Part shown: in pieces, positions 25,342 through 33,256 of the stretch
How the letters are laid out: the number at the start of each line of letters is the position of its first letter
Numbering within the stretch: position 1 is the stretch's first letter
Program-made: the position numbers and the translations under genes
The notes under the pieces: model-generated
What the model saw: only the letters and a program-made list of their open reading frames with translations
Told to the model about the DNA's origin: nothing
Database searches by the model: none
Assembly: GCF_025210435.1 (NCBI RefSeq)
Contig: NZ_JAOART010000074.1
Location: 1-41,030, forward strand
Length of the DNA stretch: 41,030 nucleotides
Source: Anaeromicrobium sp.
GTDB taxonomy: Bacteria; Bacillota; Clostridia; Peptostreptococcales; Thermotaleaceae
Direction of reading: 5' to 3'

Positions 25342-25580
25342 TATAGATTTTTTGATTTTAAATTTGTTTTATACAGTAACTTGCCTACGAAGGTAAATAT
25401 ATTGAAAATTTTTGGAATTGAGGAACGTCACAACAGCATATGCTACTTCAACATGACTCATGAACCTATCTACGAAGATTCACACTTTCGCTTGTGACAA
25501 GGACTTCAATAGAAAAAATTTTCAATATATTTCCCTAAAGTAGGCCCATATAAAGCAAGTTTATAAATACGAAATCTATA
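25342..25580. repeat. repeat family 2, long copy (about 239 bp)
   Basis: The outer arms begin TATAGATTT on both strands and stay similar for about 70 bases, through CTTGCCTAC / GGGCCTAC and AAATATATTGAAAATTTT. The centre (about 25410-25515) is absent from the short copy at 13105-13222 and has its own inverted pair GTCACAA...TTGTGAC. It lies between the BCCT terminator and rmlB and has no coding frame. Confidence 0.82.
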
Positions 25581-25746
25581 GATAATTATCATTGAATATT
25601 ACTACATGTATTACTATGTACCTCTTTGGTCCAATAGCTATAACTATATCTCTACTATTTCATACTATGTTGAAGGTTTTTGACTTTATAAATAAATACC
25701 TAATAGGGTCTACCTTTAGGCATTTATTCTAAATATATATCATTTT

Positions 25747-26724
25747 TTAATTAGTTTTACAGCTTAACTTTTTCCACCATGTTTTATTATCTAAATACCA
25801 ATCAATAGTCTCTTCTATGCCTCTTTCAAAATCATACTTTGGCTTCCACCCTAGTTTATTTCGTATCTTAGACGAATCTACAGCATATCTTCTATCGTGT
25901 CCTAATCTATCTTTTACATATCTTATTAATGTTTCTGACTTATTTAGTTTATTAAGTATAAGTTTTACTATATGAATATTTGCTTTTTCATTATTTCCTC
26001 CAATATTATATACTTCACCTATTCTTCCTTTGTGAATTACTAAATCTATGGCCCTGCAATGATCCTTAACATGAATCCAATCTCTAATCTGAAGTCCATC
26101 TCCATATATAGGTAAATCCTTATTATCATAGGCATTAGCTATCATTAAAGGAATTAATTTTTCAGGGAATTGATAAGGACCATAATTATTTGAACATCTA
26201 GTAATATTTACTGGTAATTCATATGTTTTATAATATGCTCTAACCAATAAATCTGCTGACGCCTTGCTAGCTGCATATGGGCTATTTGGAGCAATTGGCG
26301 TTTCTTCTGTGAATAATCCTTCTTTTTCTAATGAACCATATACTTCATCTGAAGAGATTTGAACATACTTTTCTATATTGTATTTTTTAGCAGCTTCTAA
26401 CAAAACTTGTGTTCCCATTATATTTGTTCTTATAAAAACTTCAGGATCTTCTATGCTTCTATCCACATGGGATTCTGCTGCGAAATTTATTATATAATCT
26501 ACTTTCTTAAATACTATTTTATCTACTAGTTTTTTATCTGATATATTTCCTTTTATAAACTCATAATTAGGATTATGTTCTATATCCTTTAAATTTTCTA
26601 AATTTCCTGCATAAGTTAATAAGTCTAGATTAATTATTTTATAATTTTTATATTTATTAATCATATACCTTATAAAATTACTACCGATAAAGCCTGCTCC
26701 ACCTGTTACTAATAGGGTTTTCAT
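25747..26724 (-). CDS. rmlB: dTDP-glucose 4,6-dehydratase
   Basis: A 325-residue short-chain dehydrogenase-type enzyme converting dTDP-glucose to dTDP-4-keto-6-deoxyglucose, the second step of dTDP-rhamnose synthesis. The N-terminal NAD site TGGAGFIGSNFIRY, the catalytic YAASKASADLLVRAY (YxxxK), SSDEVYG and the sugar-nucleotide segments NNYGPYQFPEKLIPL and GDGLQIRDWIHV are all present. GAGGTG precedes the ATG. It is the last gene of the rmlD-A-C-B operon; I see no strong terminator in the 160 bases beyond its stop, where repeat family 2 lies. Confidence 0.96.
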   Translation of the reverse strand: MKTLLVTGGAGFIGSNFIRYMINKYKNYKIINLDLLTYAGNLENLKDIEHNPNYEFIKGNISDKKLVDKIVFKKVDYIINFAAESHVDRSIEDPEVFIRTNIMGTQVLLEAAKKYNIEKYVQISSDEVYGSLEKEGLFTEETPIAPNSPYAASKASADLLVRAYYKTYELPVNITRCSNNYGPYQFPEKLIPLMIANAYDNKDLPIYGDGLQIRDWIHVKDHCRAIDLVIHKGRIGEVYNIGGNNEKANIHIVKLILNKLNKSETLIRYVKDRLGHDRRYAVDSSKIRNKLGWKPKYDFERGIEETIDWYLDNKTWWKKLSCKTN

Positions 26725-26747
26725 TTTTTCACCTCAGGTTCTTATAT

Positions 26748-27305
26748 CTAAAAATATAATTTCGTTGTCTTTAATGTTTTCCAATTTTTATCCTTTTCTG
26801 AAAGTATAATTTCATCTACTTCATTTAAGGGCCAATGAATACCTATATCTAAATCATTCCAAAGTATTCCACCTTCATCTTCTGGATAATAAAAATCTGT
26901 ACATTTATAAACAAATTCTGCTTCACCTGATAGAACTAAAAATCCATGGGCAAAACCTTCCGGAACGTAAAATTGCCTTTTATTCTCTTCAGATAAAATT
27001 ACTCCATACCATTCGCCAAAATTCTTAGAATTTTTCCTAAGGTCAACTGCCACATCAAATACTTCTCCCTTTGTAACTCTTACTAATTTCCCTTGAGGAT
27101 ACTTACATTGAAAATGCAATCCCCTAAGTACTCCTTTTTTTGATTTTGACTGGTTATCCTGAACAAATGGAACATTTAGTCCTGCTTTTTTAAAATCTTT
27201 TTCGTTGTATGTTTCCATAAAATAGCCCCTATTATCTCCAAAAATTTTTGTTTCAATCACATATAAATCTTCTATTTCTGTCTCTATAAACATAAACTTC
27301 TCCAT
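26748..27305 (-). CDS. rmlC: dTDP-4-dehydrorhamnose 3,5-epimerase
   Basis: A 185-residue cupin-fold epimerase, third step of dTDP-rhamnose synthesis. Family features: FGDNRGYFMETYNEKDFKKA, FVQDNQSKSKKGVLRGLHFQ with the catalytic histidine, YVPEGFAHGFLVLS and EGGILWNDLDIGIHWP. I prefer the start at 27305 because AGAGGTG lies 5-6 bases upstream and the family begins close to this point; the ATG at 27323 overlaps the rmlA stop codon (ATGA) and is also possible by translational coupling. Confidence 0.94.
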   Translation of the reverse strand: MEKFMFIETEIEDLYVIETKIFGDNRGYFMETYNEKDFKKAGLNVPFVQDNQSKSKKGVLRGLHFQCKYPQGKLVRVTKGEVFDVAVDLRKNSKNFGEWYGVILSEENKRQFYVPEGFAHGFLVLSGEAEFVYKCTDFYYPEDEGGILWNDLDIGIHWPLNEVDEIILSEKDKNWKTLKTTKLYF

Positions 27306-27319
27306 AACTACACCTCTAT

Positions 27320-28192
27320 TCATATGCCCTTTCCTATATGGAGTAAATACCTACCGTAATCAGTTTTCAAAAGTGATTGAGCTAATTTTATAAGCTGCTT
27401 TTTATCAATATATCCCATTTTATAAGCAATTTCTTCTAAACAAGCTATATATAGCCCTTGCCTTTTTTGAACTGCTTCTACAAAGTTGGTAGCTTGCAGT
27501 AGACCTTCATTTGTTCCCGTATCAAGCCACGCCAGACCTCTGCCAAATAATTCTACTCTTAGCTTTTCTCTCTTTAAATATTCTTCATTTATAGAAGTAA
27601 TTTCTAATTCTCCCCTTGCTGATGGTTTTATATTCTTTGCAATTTCTACTACGTTATTATCATAAAAATACAATCCAGGTACGGCATAATTAGATTTAGG
27701 TTCTTCTGGTTTTTCTTCAATAGAAATAACATTTCCTTCTTTATCAAATTCCACTACGCCAAGGGCTTTAGGATTTACTACATAGTATCCGAATATGACT
27801 GCTCCATCTTTCAATGAAGCTGCCCTCTTAAGTATGTTTGTAAATCTATGTCCATAAAAAATATTGTCTCCTAAGACCAATGCTACCTTATCATCTTTTA
27901 TAAACTTTTCCCCAATTATAAATGCTTCTGCAAGGCCCCTTGGTTTTTCTTGAACTTCATATGAAAAAGAAATTCCCAATTGACTTCCATCTCCTAATAA
28001 TTCTTTATACATGGGTAAATCTCTAGGTGTTGAAATAATTAGTATATCTTTTATTCCTGAAAGCATCAAAACAGATAAAGAATAATATATCATTGGCTTA
28101 TCATATATAGGTAATAATTGCTTAGATACTACTTTTGTAATCGGATATAGCCTTGTTCCTGCCCCACCTGCTAATACTATTCCTTTCATCAT
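27320..28192 (-). CDS. rmlA: glucose-1-phosphate thymidylyltransferase
   Basis: A 290-residue nucleotidyltransferase making dTDP-glucose from dTTP and glucose 1-phosphate, the first step of dTDP-rhamnose synthesis. [21 protein letters not shown] is the nucleotide-binding signature with the catalytic arginine, [16 protein letters not shown] binds the sugar phosphate, and [20 protein letters not shown] and [14 protein letters not shown] complete the family pattern. Two consecutive ATG codons begin the gene, directly after the rmlD stop; GAGG at the end of rmlD is the ribosome binding site. It overlaps rmlC by ATGA. Confidence 0.96.
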   Translation of the reverse strand: MMKGIVLAGGAGTRLYPITKVVSKQLLPIYDKPMIYYSLSVLMLSGIKDILIISTPRDLPMYKELLGDGSQLGISFSYEVQEKPRGLAEAFIIGEKFIKDDKVALVLGDNIFYGHRFTNILKRAASLKDGAVIFGYYVVNPKALGVVEFDKEGNVISIEEKPEEPKSNYAVPGLYFYDNNVVEIAKNIKPSARGELEITSINEEYLKREKLRVELFGRGLAWLDTGTNEGLLQATNFVEAVQKRQGLYIACLEEIAYKMGYIDKKQLIKLAQSLLKTDYGRYLLHIGKGI

Positions 28193-29032
28193 TTATACCT
28201 CATTTCTCAAATATTCTTTTAGTGAATCTTCCCAATGTCTAAAAGTATTTAGCCCTAATAATTTAAGCATAAAATTATCTAGTATTGAATACTTAGGTCT
28301 TGAAGCTAATCTATTTAATTCTTTTGTGGTTATTTTATTTAATTTAATGTCTATCCCTTTTAGTTCAAATATTCTTTTAGCAAAATCATACCAACTACAA
28401 CTACCTTCACAGGTTCCATGGAATATTCCATAATGGTCAGTTTCCATAAGATCGATTATTGATCTAGTTAAATCAACTGTACTTGTGGGACTTCCTAATT
28501 GATCATCAACTACACCTAATTCATCCTTATATGATGCCAAGTTTAACATGGTCTTTACAAAATTATTTCCTTCTCCATACAACCATGAAGTCCTAATTAT
28601 AAAATGTTTTGGATTAAACTTTTCTACTAATTTTTCACCTAGTAATTTACTCTCTCCATAAATACTTTGAGGATTTACTCTATTATATTCTCTGTATGGT
28701 ATATTGCCTTCACCATCAAAAACATAGTCAGTAGAAATATGAACAATTTTACATTTCATCTTATTAGTTGCAATTGCCAGATTCTGAGCCCCAATTCCAT
28801 TTACCTTAAAAGCACTTATCTCATTTTTTTCACAACCATCCACATTCGTGTATGCAGCACAATTTATAACAACTTGCGGATTTTCTTTTAATATAATACT
28901 ATTTACTCCACTAAAATTAGTAATGTCTAATTCAGATTTATTAAAAGCTACATAGGTAATGTTCCTATCATTTAGCTGATTTTGTAATTCTGTACCTAAC
29001 TGACCATTAGATCCAGTTATTAATATTTTCAT
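28193..29032 (-). CDS. rmlD: dTDP-4-dehydrorhamnose reductase
   Basis: A 279-residue NADPH-dependent reductase performing the last step to dTDP-L-rhamnose. The N-terminal ILITGSNGQLGTEL, VINCAAYTNVDGCEKN, HISTDYVFDGEG, YGESKLLGE (YxxxK) and IIRTSWLYGEGNNFVKT are typical. GGGGGAT precedes the ATG. It is the first gene of the operon, so the promoter should lie in 29033-29156. A decayed second rmlD copy (30929-31039) retains part of the same HFIIRTSWLYGEGNNFVK region. Confidence 0.95.
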   Translation of the reverse strand: MKILITGSNGQLGTELQNQLNDRNITYVAFNKSELDITNFSGVNSIILKENPQVVINCAAYTNVDGCEKNEISAFKVNGIGAQNLAIATNKMKCKIVHISTDYVFDGEGNIPYREYNRVNPQSIYGESKLLGEKLVEKFNPKHFIIRTSWLYGEGNNFVKTMLNLASYKDELGVVDDQLGSPTSTVDLTRSIIDLMETDHYGIFHGTCEGSCSWYDFAKRIFELKGIDIKLNKITTKELNRLASRPKYSILDNFMLKLLGLNTFRHWEDSLKEYLRNEV

Positions 29033-29156
29033 TGTGATCCCCCTTATCTACTATCCAATATATGTGAATAAATAAGTTAGTGTCACAACTTCTACTGTCA
29101 CATCAAAGTAAAACTTACTTTTTGACACAGTAAATTTATAAAGAATTTAATATTGT
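29033..29156 (-). promoter_or_regulatory. control region of the rml operon
   Basis: On the minus strand this spacer contains GTGACA twice (about 29076-29097) and a related GTGTCA, spaced as if for a regulator, upstream of the GGGGGAT ribosome binding site. The best promoter guess is TTGTGA with a poor -10, so no firm promoter is called. Confidence 0.35.
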
Positions 29157-29216
29157 AAAAAACTTCCTTATGTTTAAATTGATTTTGGCAAAAATCATAA
29201 CACAAGGAAGTTTTTT
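29157..29216. terminator. strong hairpin terminator between the sulfotransferase side and rmlD
   Basis: AAAAAACTTCCTT (29157-29169) pairs with AAGGAAGTTTTTT (29204-29216), extended by TGTT/AACA after one mismatch. Runs of T follow on either strand. It separates the rml operon from sulfotransferase transcription. Confidence 0.85.
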
Positions 29217-29301
29217 ATTTTGTCCTATAGTAATAATAAATTACTTTTTCATAAATCGATAGAATAATTTCTCTTAATAATCCTTTTCTAAAAGTATTCA
29301 T
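29215..29301 (-). CDS. micro-ORF with a strong ribosome binding site
   Basis: A 28-codon frame (MNTFRKGLLREIILSIYEKV, then IYYYYRTK) is preceded by GGAAGGAGAT at good spacing and ends exactly at the terminator. It is basic and partly amphipathic. I recognise no family. It may be a small membrane-active peptide or the end of a shrunken gene. Confidence 0.4.
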   Translation of the reverse strand: MNTFRKGLLREIILSIYEKVIYYYYRTK

Positions 29302-29334
29302 AAAAAAATCTCCTTCCTGGTTTAAATTATATTC

Positions 29335-29415
29335 TTAATTCTTACCAGAAAGAAGTATTGATTTCCATTTAAGCACAGATTTATTTGCAAACCCCTTGAT
29401 AAATAATTTTCCCAT
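29335..29415 (-). CDS. second micro-ORF in tandem
   Basis: A 26-codon frame (MGKLFIKGFANKSVLKWKSI, then LLSGKN), strongly basic, lies 33 bases upstream of the 28-codon frame and downstream of the sulfotransferase. Its ribosome binding site is weak (CAGG). No family recognised; it could be chance. Confidence 0.28.
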   Translation of the reverse strand: MGKLFIKGFANKSVLKWKSILLSGKN

Positions 29416-29485
29416 AATATTAACCTGTTTTATATTTCATTTAAATAGATTATTATCTATTTATCTTTTACTACAACATTTATTT

Positions 29486-30292
29486 CTATATATTTTTATA
29501 TCCGTACATTTCAATGTCCTTTTTAAATATTTCCTTGACTAAATCTATTGCCTCTTTGTCATAAAAACTTTCATAAGTTGGAAGAGATTTTTTAAAAAAA
29601 TATTCCTTTGTAATTATAGTTTCTGAATAATCTCCTGTAATATTCATTAATGGTGCTTTGTGATGTTTCGATTTAGTAATTTCTAAAAGAGGCGACTTTT
29701 TTAATCTATACTTTTCTTCAATTTCTGAAATACAATCATTAAAATTTTCCAAGTGTATATAATTTTTTATAAACAGTTCCTCACCTTCTATATATTGTTG
29801 AGCGATATGAGTATTTATTCTCTCTATATCTGAACCTACATGTTTAATATAGTATAAAAATTGTTTGAAATGTATACCTTTATTACTATTTTTATTGTTA
29901 TGAAATAATTCATTTATTTTTTCCCATTCTCTATATAAACCTTCATTATAATTACCTTTTAATACAACGTTTGAAAGATGCAAAAATGAACTAACTGTCC
30001 TTTTATATGGATTGCGTACAAGTTTAAAAACATCTTTCTTTGACTGTAATATTTGCTCTTTTACCTCTTCCTTGTAACCATTTTGCTTTTTATATACTTT
30101 AAATTCATATTTATGGACATTTCGAGCATACTTCCGTGCTTCTTCAAGAATTCCAATTTGGAAAAAAAACCATTTGACAAGTGTACTGCACCCAGATTTA
30201 TTCCTCCAAAAAAGAATTAGAGGAAATTCTTTATTATAATGCGGTGGCCTATAATTTATTATATAATCTAGTGTTTCTATATTTTTACTCAT
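29486..30292 (-). CDS. sulfotransferase-family protein (probable carbohydrate sulfotransferase)
   Basis: A 268-residue protein without signal peptide. FWRNKSGCSTLVKWFFFQIG (29-48) corresponds to the 5'-phosphosulfate loop of PAPS-dependent sulfotransferases, and KLVRNPYKRTVSSF (90-103) to the 3'-phosphate-binding segment. This fits the Golgi-type carbohydrate sulfotransferase superfamily, which has bacterial members in polysaccharide loci. GGAG lies 8 bases before the ATG. On the same strand upstream lie fragments of cysD and cysN, the genes that activate sulfate, and downstream lie the rhamnose genes, suggesting sulfation of a surface glycan. With the neighbouring activation genes destroyed, it may depend on PAPS made elsewhere or be inactive in practice. 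Confidence 0.78.
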   Translation of the reverse strand: MSKNIETLDYIINYRPPHYNKEFPLILFWRNKSGCSTLVKWFFFQIGILEEARKYARNVHKYEFKVYKKQNGYKEEVKEQILQSKKDVFKLVRNPYKRTVSSFLHLSNVVLKGNYNEGLYREWEKINELFHNNKNSNKGIHFKQFLYYIKHVGSDIERINTHIAQQYIEGEELFIKNYIHLENFNDCISEIEEKYRLKKSPLLEITKSKHHKAPLMNITGDYSETIITKEYFFKKSLPTYESFYDKEAIDLVKEIFKKDIEMYGYKNI

Positions 30293-30357
30293 TATATATT
30301 TTCTCCTTTCTATTTTTTAATTCATTAAATGTTTAAATAAAAAGTCTTTCTTTTTAC

Positions 30358-30513
30358 CTATATTTTCTGACCTTTACACTTTTCTAATCCAACTCTTTCC
30401 CCTTTATCATCTCTAATAAATACATTTTCTTGTATCCTGCTTTGTTTATCTTCTAAACATTCCTGAATAATCCCTCCACTTGCAATTTAATAATTATCTA
30501 CTACCACCAGTCT
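30358..30513 (-). pseudogene. remnant of cysN (sulfate adenylyltransferase GTPase subunit), C-terminal end
   Basis: The minus-strand frame reads RLVVVDNY-stop-IASGGIIQECLED and continues to a stop at 30358. The (R)xVVVDxYxIAxGGII pattern resembles the end of CysN-type elongation-factor-like proteins; an in-frame TAA interrupts it and the rest of the gene is gone. Upstream frames contain only scraps. The identification is strengthened by the cysD remnant just before it. Confidence 0.5.
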
Positions 30514-30577
30514 GCTTGTCCAGTAATTCCCATGGCTTTCGTGTTAAATTAGTTTCAAAATTTGGGAGGCTTGTCTC

Positions 30578-30816
30578 CTAAATCCCAGTGGACTGTTTAT
30601 TTTTTTTAAAATCACCCTTATTATCTCCATAGGCCATATCTAATTTCAATTCTACTAACAATTTATCTGTATATTCTATCATTTCTGGTATTTTATAATG
30701 GGTATCTATAAAAATTAGAGGAAAGAGTACATGACCAAAACACCTTTCAAACAAGACATAATAGTTTTAGATTCTAATCTGTCCAATTGGTCTTTATTCA
30801 GTTCTTTCCTTTCTTC
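30578..30816 (-). pseudogene. remnant of cysD (sulfate adenylyltransferase subunit 2)
   Basis: The first part reads ELNKDQLDRLESKTI, matching the CysD start (LDRLE-x-x-(S/T)I). After a junction near 30751-30760 the frame shifts and reads FGHVLFPLIFIDTHYKIPEM and then IEYTDKLLVELKLDMAYGDN, matching the CysD FFGHVPFPLxHIDTxYKxPEMIE region. About 35 residues, including the ATP-pyrophosphatase loop, are deleted between the two parts, and a stop follows at 30578-30580. The gene is clearly dead. Confidence 0.75.
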
Positions 30817-30928
30817 TACATTATTATATTCAGTTCTATAAGATATGTTATACTTTAAGGCTTCTTTTATTCTATTCAAACCTTTATAGTCAACTATCAA
30901 GGATTATTACTACATCTATCACTAAACA

Positions 30929-31039
30929 TCACTTCACTTCTTTGCTATAGATACCATCCTTGGATGATGACAAGCTTTTTATGGCCTTTACAAAGTTATT
31001 CCCTTCCTCATACAACTATGAAGTTCTAATTGTAAAATG
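30929..31039 (-). pseudogene. remnant of a second rmlD
   Basis: The minus-strand frame reads HFTIRTS-stop-LYEEGNNFVKAIKSLSSSKD. The intact rmlD has HFIIRTSWLYGEGNNFVKTM at the same place, and the DNA (plus strand 30970-31039 against about 28548-28606) is also visibly alike. The conserved tryptophan codon has become TAG, and sequence before and after this fragment is lost. It indicates a second rhamnose locus, or a duplication, that has decayed. Confidence 0.75.
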
Positions 31040-31148
31040 TTAGTATCACAACCCTATTTTAAAATGGAATATATTATTAACTATAAACTTTAATGATAAA
31101 TAGAATTTATTAAAGCTCAATTGGAAAAAATTAATTTTTATTTTCCTA

Positions 31149-31177
31149 TTGAATTTTGTCTGAAAATTCATTATAAT
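31149..31177 (+). promoter_or_regulatory. promoter of the cysteine-rich mini-protein
   Basis: TTGAAT (31149-31154) and TATAAT (31172-31177) are 17 bases apart, 42 bases before the start codon. Confidence 0.65.
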
Positions 31178-31218
31178 TTAATTAAGAATACATGTATGCA
31201 ATTATGGAGGTGTGCAGA

Positions 31219-31365
31219 ATGAAAAAAAAGGGAAATGAACCTAGAAGTTATAGAAAGACTTGTAGAGTTGTAACTTGTTTACATTGCATAAACGGAAAAT
31301 GTTCTTTTTCTGCTAAAGCAGAAGATTGTGATTTATATGAAGTTCGTTTAATCCAAGAAGGTTAA
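31219..31365 (+). CDS. cysteine-rich mini-protein, possible metal binder
   Basis: A 48-residue protein with a good promoter and GGAGGTG 6 bases before its ATG. Five cysteines (15, 20, 23, 28, 37) are arranged as TCRVVTCLHCINGKCSF and later EDC, with basic residues at the N-terminus. The spacing suggests a small zinc-ribbon-like or iron-binding fold, loosely like DUF1540-type proteins, but I cannot assign a family. There is no hydrophobic segment. It is the only plus-strand gene between the decayed cysD/cysN region and repeat copy F. Confidence 0.7.
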   Translation: MKKKGNEPRSYRKTCRVVTCLHCINGKCSFSAKAEDCDLYEVRLIQEG

Positions 31366-31393
31366 TTATATAATTTCTTCATAATTAAAAAGC

Positions 31394-31552
31394 TTAGGCA
31401 CATTAAAAAATAAAGTAGTCAGATTGTATCGTAATTTTCTTCAGTTTATTGATTACACAAGCCAGTGCATATACATATATGTACAGGTTTACGTAATTAA
31501 TAAAATGGATAAAAGGACACGTGACCTGGCTGATTTATTTTTTTCATGTCCA
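31394..31552. repeat. repeat family 1, diverged copy F (about 159 bp)
   Basis: The ends read TTAGGCACATTAAAAAATAA then AGTAGTCAG on the left and, on the opposite strand, ATGGACATGAAAAAAATAAA then TCAGCCAG on the right. The plan and length agree with copies B-D (GGCATATGAAAAAAATAAAC, TAGTCAG), but the core is different, so this is either an old copy or a sister family. Confidence 0.6.
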
Positions 31553-31579
31553 TTACTCTTATTCCCTGGATATAAATTC

Positions 31580-31617
31580 AAAAGGGTCACTTAGGAAATT
31601 TCCTAAGTGACCCTTTT
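31580..31617. terminator. perfect 19-bp inverted repeat, terminator for megL
   Basis: AAAAGGGTCACTTAGGAAA (31580-31598) and its exact complement (31599-31617) adjoin with no loop base. T-runs flank both ends. It ends transcription of megL after reading through repeat copy E. Confidence 0.9.
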
Positions 31618-31618
31618 A

Positions 31619-31727
31619 TTAAGGCATATTCAAAAAATAAATTAGTTATCTCACTGGTTATTTGAATTATTTTCTTCGTTATGGAGTCGTTTACATATGT
31701 TTAATCTGCTCCCTCACCATGCCTTAA
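31619..31727. repeat. repeat family 1, copy E (shortened, about 109 bp)
   Basis: In inverted orientation relative to copies B-D it holds the right arm and core and ends at the internal AAGGCATGG of the family. This leaves exact 9-base inverted ends: TTAAGGCAT (31619-31627) and ATGCCTTAA (31719-31727). The stop codon of megL (31724-31726) lies within the terminal repeat. Confidence 0.85.
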
Positions 31728-32926
31728 ATTAATTTGTCTAATCCATTTTTCAAATCATCTATTATATCCTTTGAATCTTCAAGGCCTACAGATAATCTAA
31801 CTAATCCGTCTGTAATTCCTGCCTCTAGTCTCTTTTCTGGTTCATATGGAGAATGGGTCATGGAAGCTGGATGTTGAATTAAAGTTTCTGCATCTCCTAA
31901 ACTTACGGCTAATTTGCACATTTCCATAGAATTCATTAATTTCTTACCTTCCTCTACACCACCCTTTAATTCAAAGGCAATAATAGCTCCTGGTAACTTC
32001 ATTTGCTTCTTGGCAAGGTCATATTGTTCAAAGCTATCAAGTCCTGGATAATATACCTTTTGAACTATAGGATGGTCTTCTAAAAACTTAGCCACTTCCA
32101 TGGCATTAGCACAATGTTTTTCCATCCTAATTTCTAAAGTTTTCATACCTCTCATTATTAAATAGGCATCAAAGGGACTTAAATTTGCACCAGTCATATC
32201 TTTAATTCCAAATAATCTAACTTGGTCTATATATTCCTTAGTTCCAACTACAAAACCAGCTATAACATCTCCATGTCCATTTAAGTATTTAGTAGCAGAA
32301 TGGATTATTATATCTGCTCCTAGCTCAAGTGGTCTTTGTAAATATGGTGTAGAAAAAGTATTGTCCACCATAACTACACAATCTTCCTTTTCATGGGCTA
32401 TTTCTGATATTTTCTTAATATCTGTGATTTTTAAAGTTGGATTTGCTGGGGTCTCTAAATAAATAAGCTTAGTATTTTCTTTCATTGCTTTTTTCACATT
32501 TTCAGGATCAGATGCATCTACAAATGTGACTTCTACCCCATATCTTGTAATACCATGACTTAAATAAGCATGGGTACATCCATAAATAGTATCCGCTGAT
32601 ATTATATGATCTCCTGCCTTTAGTAGGGTCCACATGGCAGAAGTTATAGCCCCCATTCCAGAACTGGTTGATACGCCAGCTTCTCCACCTTCTAATATGG
32701 CTATTTTTTCTTCTAGCTGAGTATTAGTTGGATTTCCTAATCTTGTGTAAATATATCCCTCTTCTTCTCCTGCAAAACGTCTTCCACCCTGCTCAGCAGA
32801 TTGGAATACAAATGTAGACGTTTGATATATTGGGGTAGCTAAAGATCCTGTAGTAGGGTCTAACTTATTCCCTCCATGTACGGCCTTCGTTGCAAATCCT
32901 TTATTCTCCAAATCTTTTCTCTTCAT
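31724..32926 (-). CDS. megL: methionine gamma-lyase (PLP-dependent)
   Basis: A 400-residue Cys/Met-metabolism enzyme. PLP site [12 protein letters not shown] holds the cofactor lysine; [15 protein letters not shown] and [12 protein letters not shown] are also conserved. The segment [15 protein letters not shown] contains the YGCT cysteine characteristic of methionine gamma-lyase (Cys116 in the Pseudomonas enzyme), which argues against cystathionine gamma-synthase or lyase. The reaction gives methanethiol, 2-oxobutyrate and ammonia. The start is 32926 (MKRKDLENK), 6 bases after AAGGGGTG. Transcription ends beyond repeat copy E at the strong terminator. Specificity within the family is inferred. 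Confidence 0.88.
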   Translation of the reverse strand: MKRKDLENKGFATKAVHGGNKLDPTTGSLATPIYQTSTFVFQSAEQGGRRFAGEEEGYIYTRLGNPTNTQLEEKIAILEGGEAGVSTSSGMGAITSAMWTLLKAGDHIISADTIYGCTHAYLSHGITRYGVEVTFVDASDPENVKKAMKENTKLIYLETPANPTLKITDIKKISEIAHEKEDCVVMVDNTFSTPYLQRPLELGADIIIHSATKYLNGHGDVIAGFVVGTKEYIDQVRLFGIKDMTGANLSPFDAYLIMRGMKTLEIRMEKHCANAMEVAKFLEDHPIVQKVYYPGLDSFEQYDLAKKQMKLPGAIIAFELKGGVEEGKKLMNSMEMCKLAVSLGDAETLIQHPASMTHSPYEPEKRLEAGITDGLVRLSVGLEDSKDIIDDLKNGLDKLI

Positions 32927-33256
32927 GATAAACACCCCTTTTGTATAGTTTTAATATTATGAAATTTTTTATTCAAATTATAAATCTACCTTATTAATAT
33001 ATATTTCCCTTAAATTAAAAAACTCCTCTCACAATTTGAAATTTTCAGAAAAGAGTTTGAATTTATTTAAAATAAAAAAAAATGTCCTAGCAGGACAAAT
33101 TTTCTTTTATACACTATACACTAAATCTATTTTATATATTAGGAGAAGGACCTAATATAAAGTACACCCACTAGAACCTTATTTATTTTATTTTTTTACT
33201 TCCATACACAGGTTAACACTTTTCACCTTTTGATAATATGACATTTGTCATGTTTT
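32927..33256. other. intergenic region between add and megL
   Basis: It holds the megL leader and the terminator of the upstream add gene. CTC-TTTTCTGAAAATTT-type pairing near 33030-33060 is weak. I see no S-box, T-box or other known riboswitch pattern in front of megL. Confidence 0.45.
33083..33097 (-). terminator. terminator downstream of add
   Basis: TGTCCT (33083-33088) pairs with AGGACA (33092-33097). On the minus strand a run of nine T residues follows. Confidence 0.7.

Noticed and set aside
25410-25515. Short coding gene or tRNA in the centre of the long family 2 repeat
   Set aside because: No open frame with a ribosome binding site and no cloverleaf could be drawn; internal inverted repeats suit a repeat element better.
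31724-32926. Cystathionine gamma-synthase or gamma-lyase (metB/metC)
   Set aside because: The YGCT cysteine segment and overall pattern fit methionine gamma-lyase better; no methionine biosynthesis genes or S-box adjoin.
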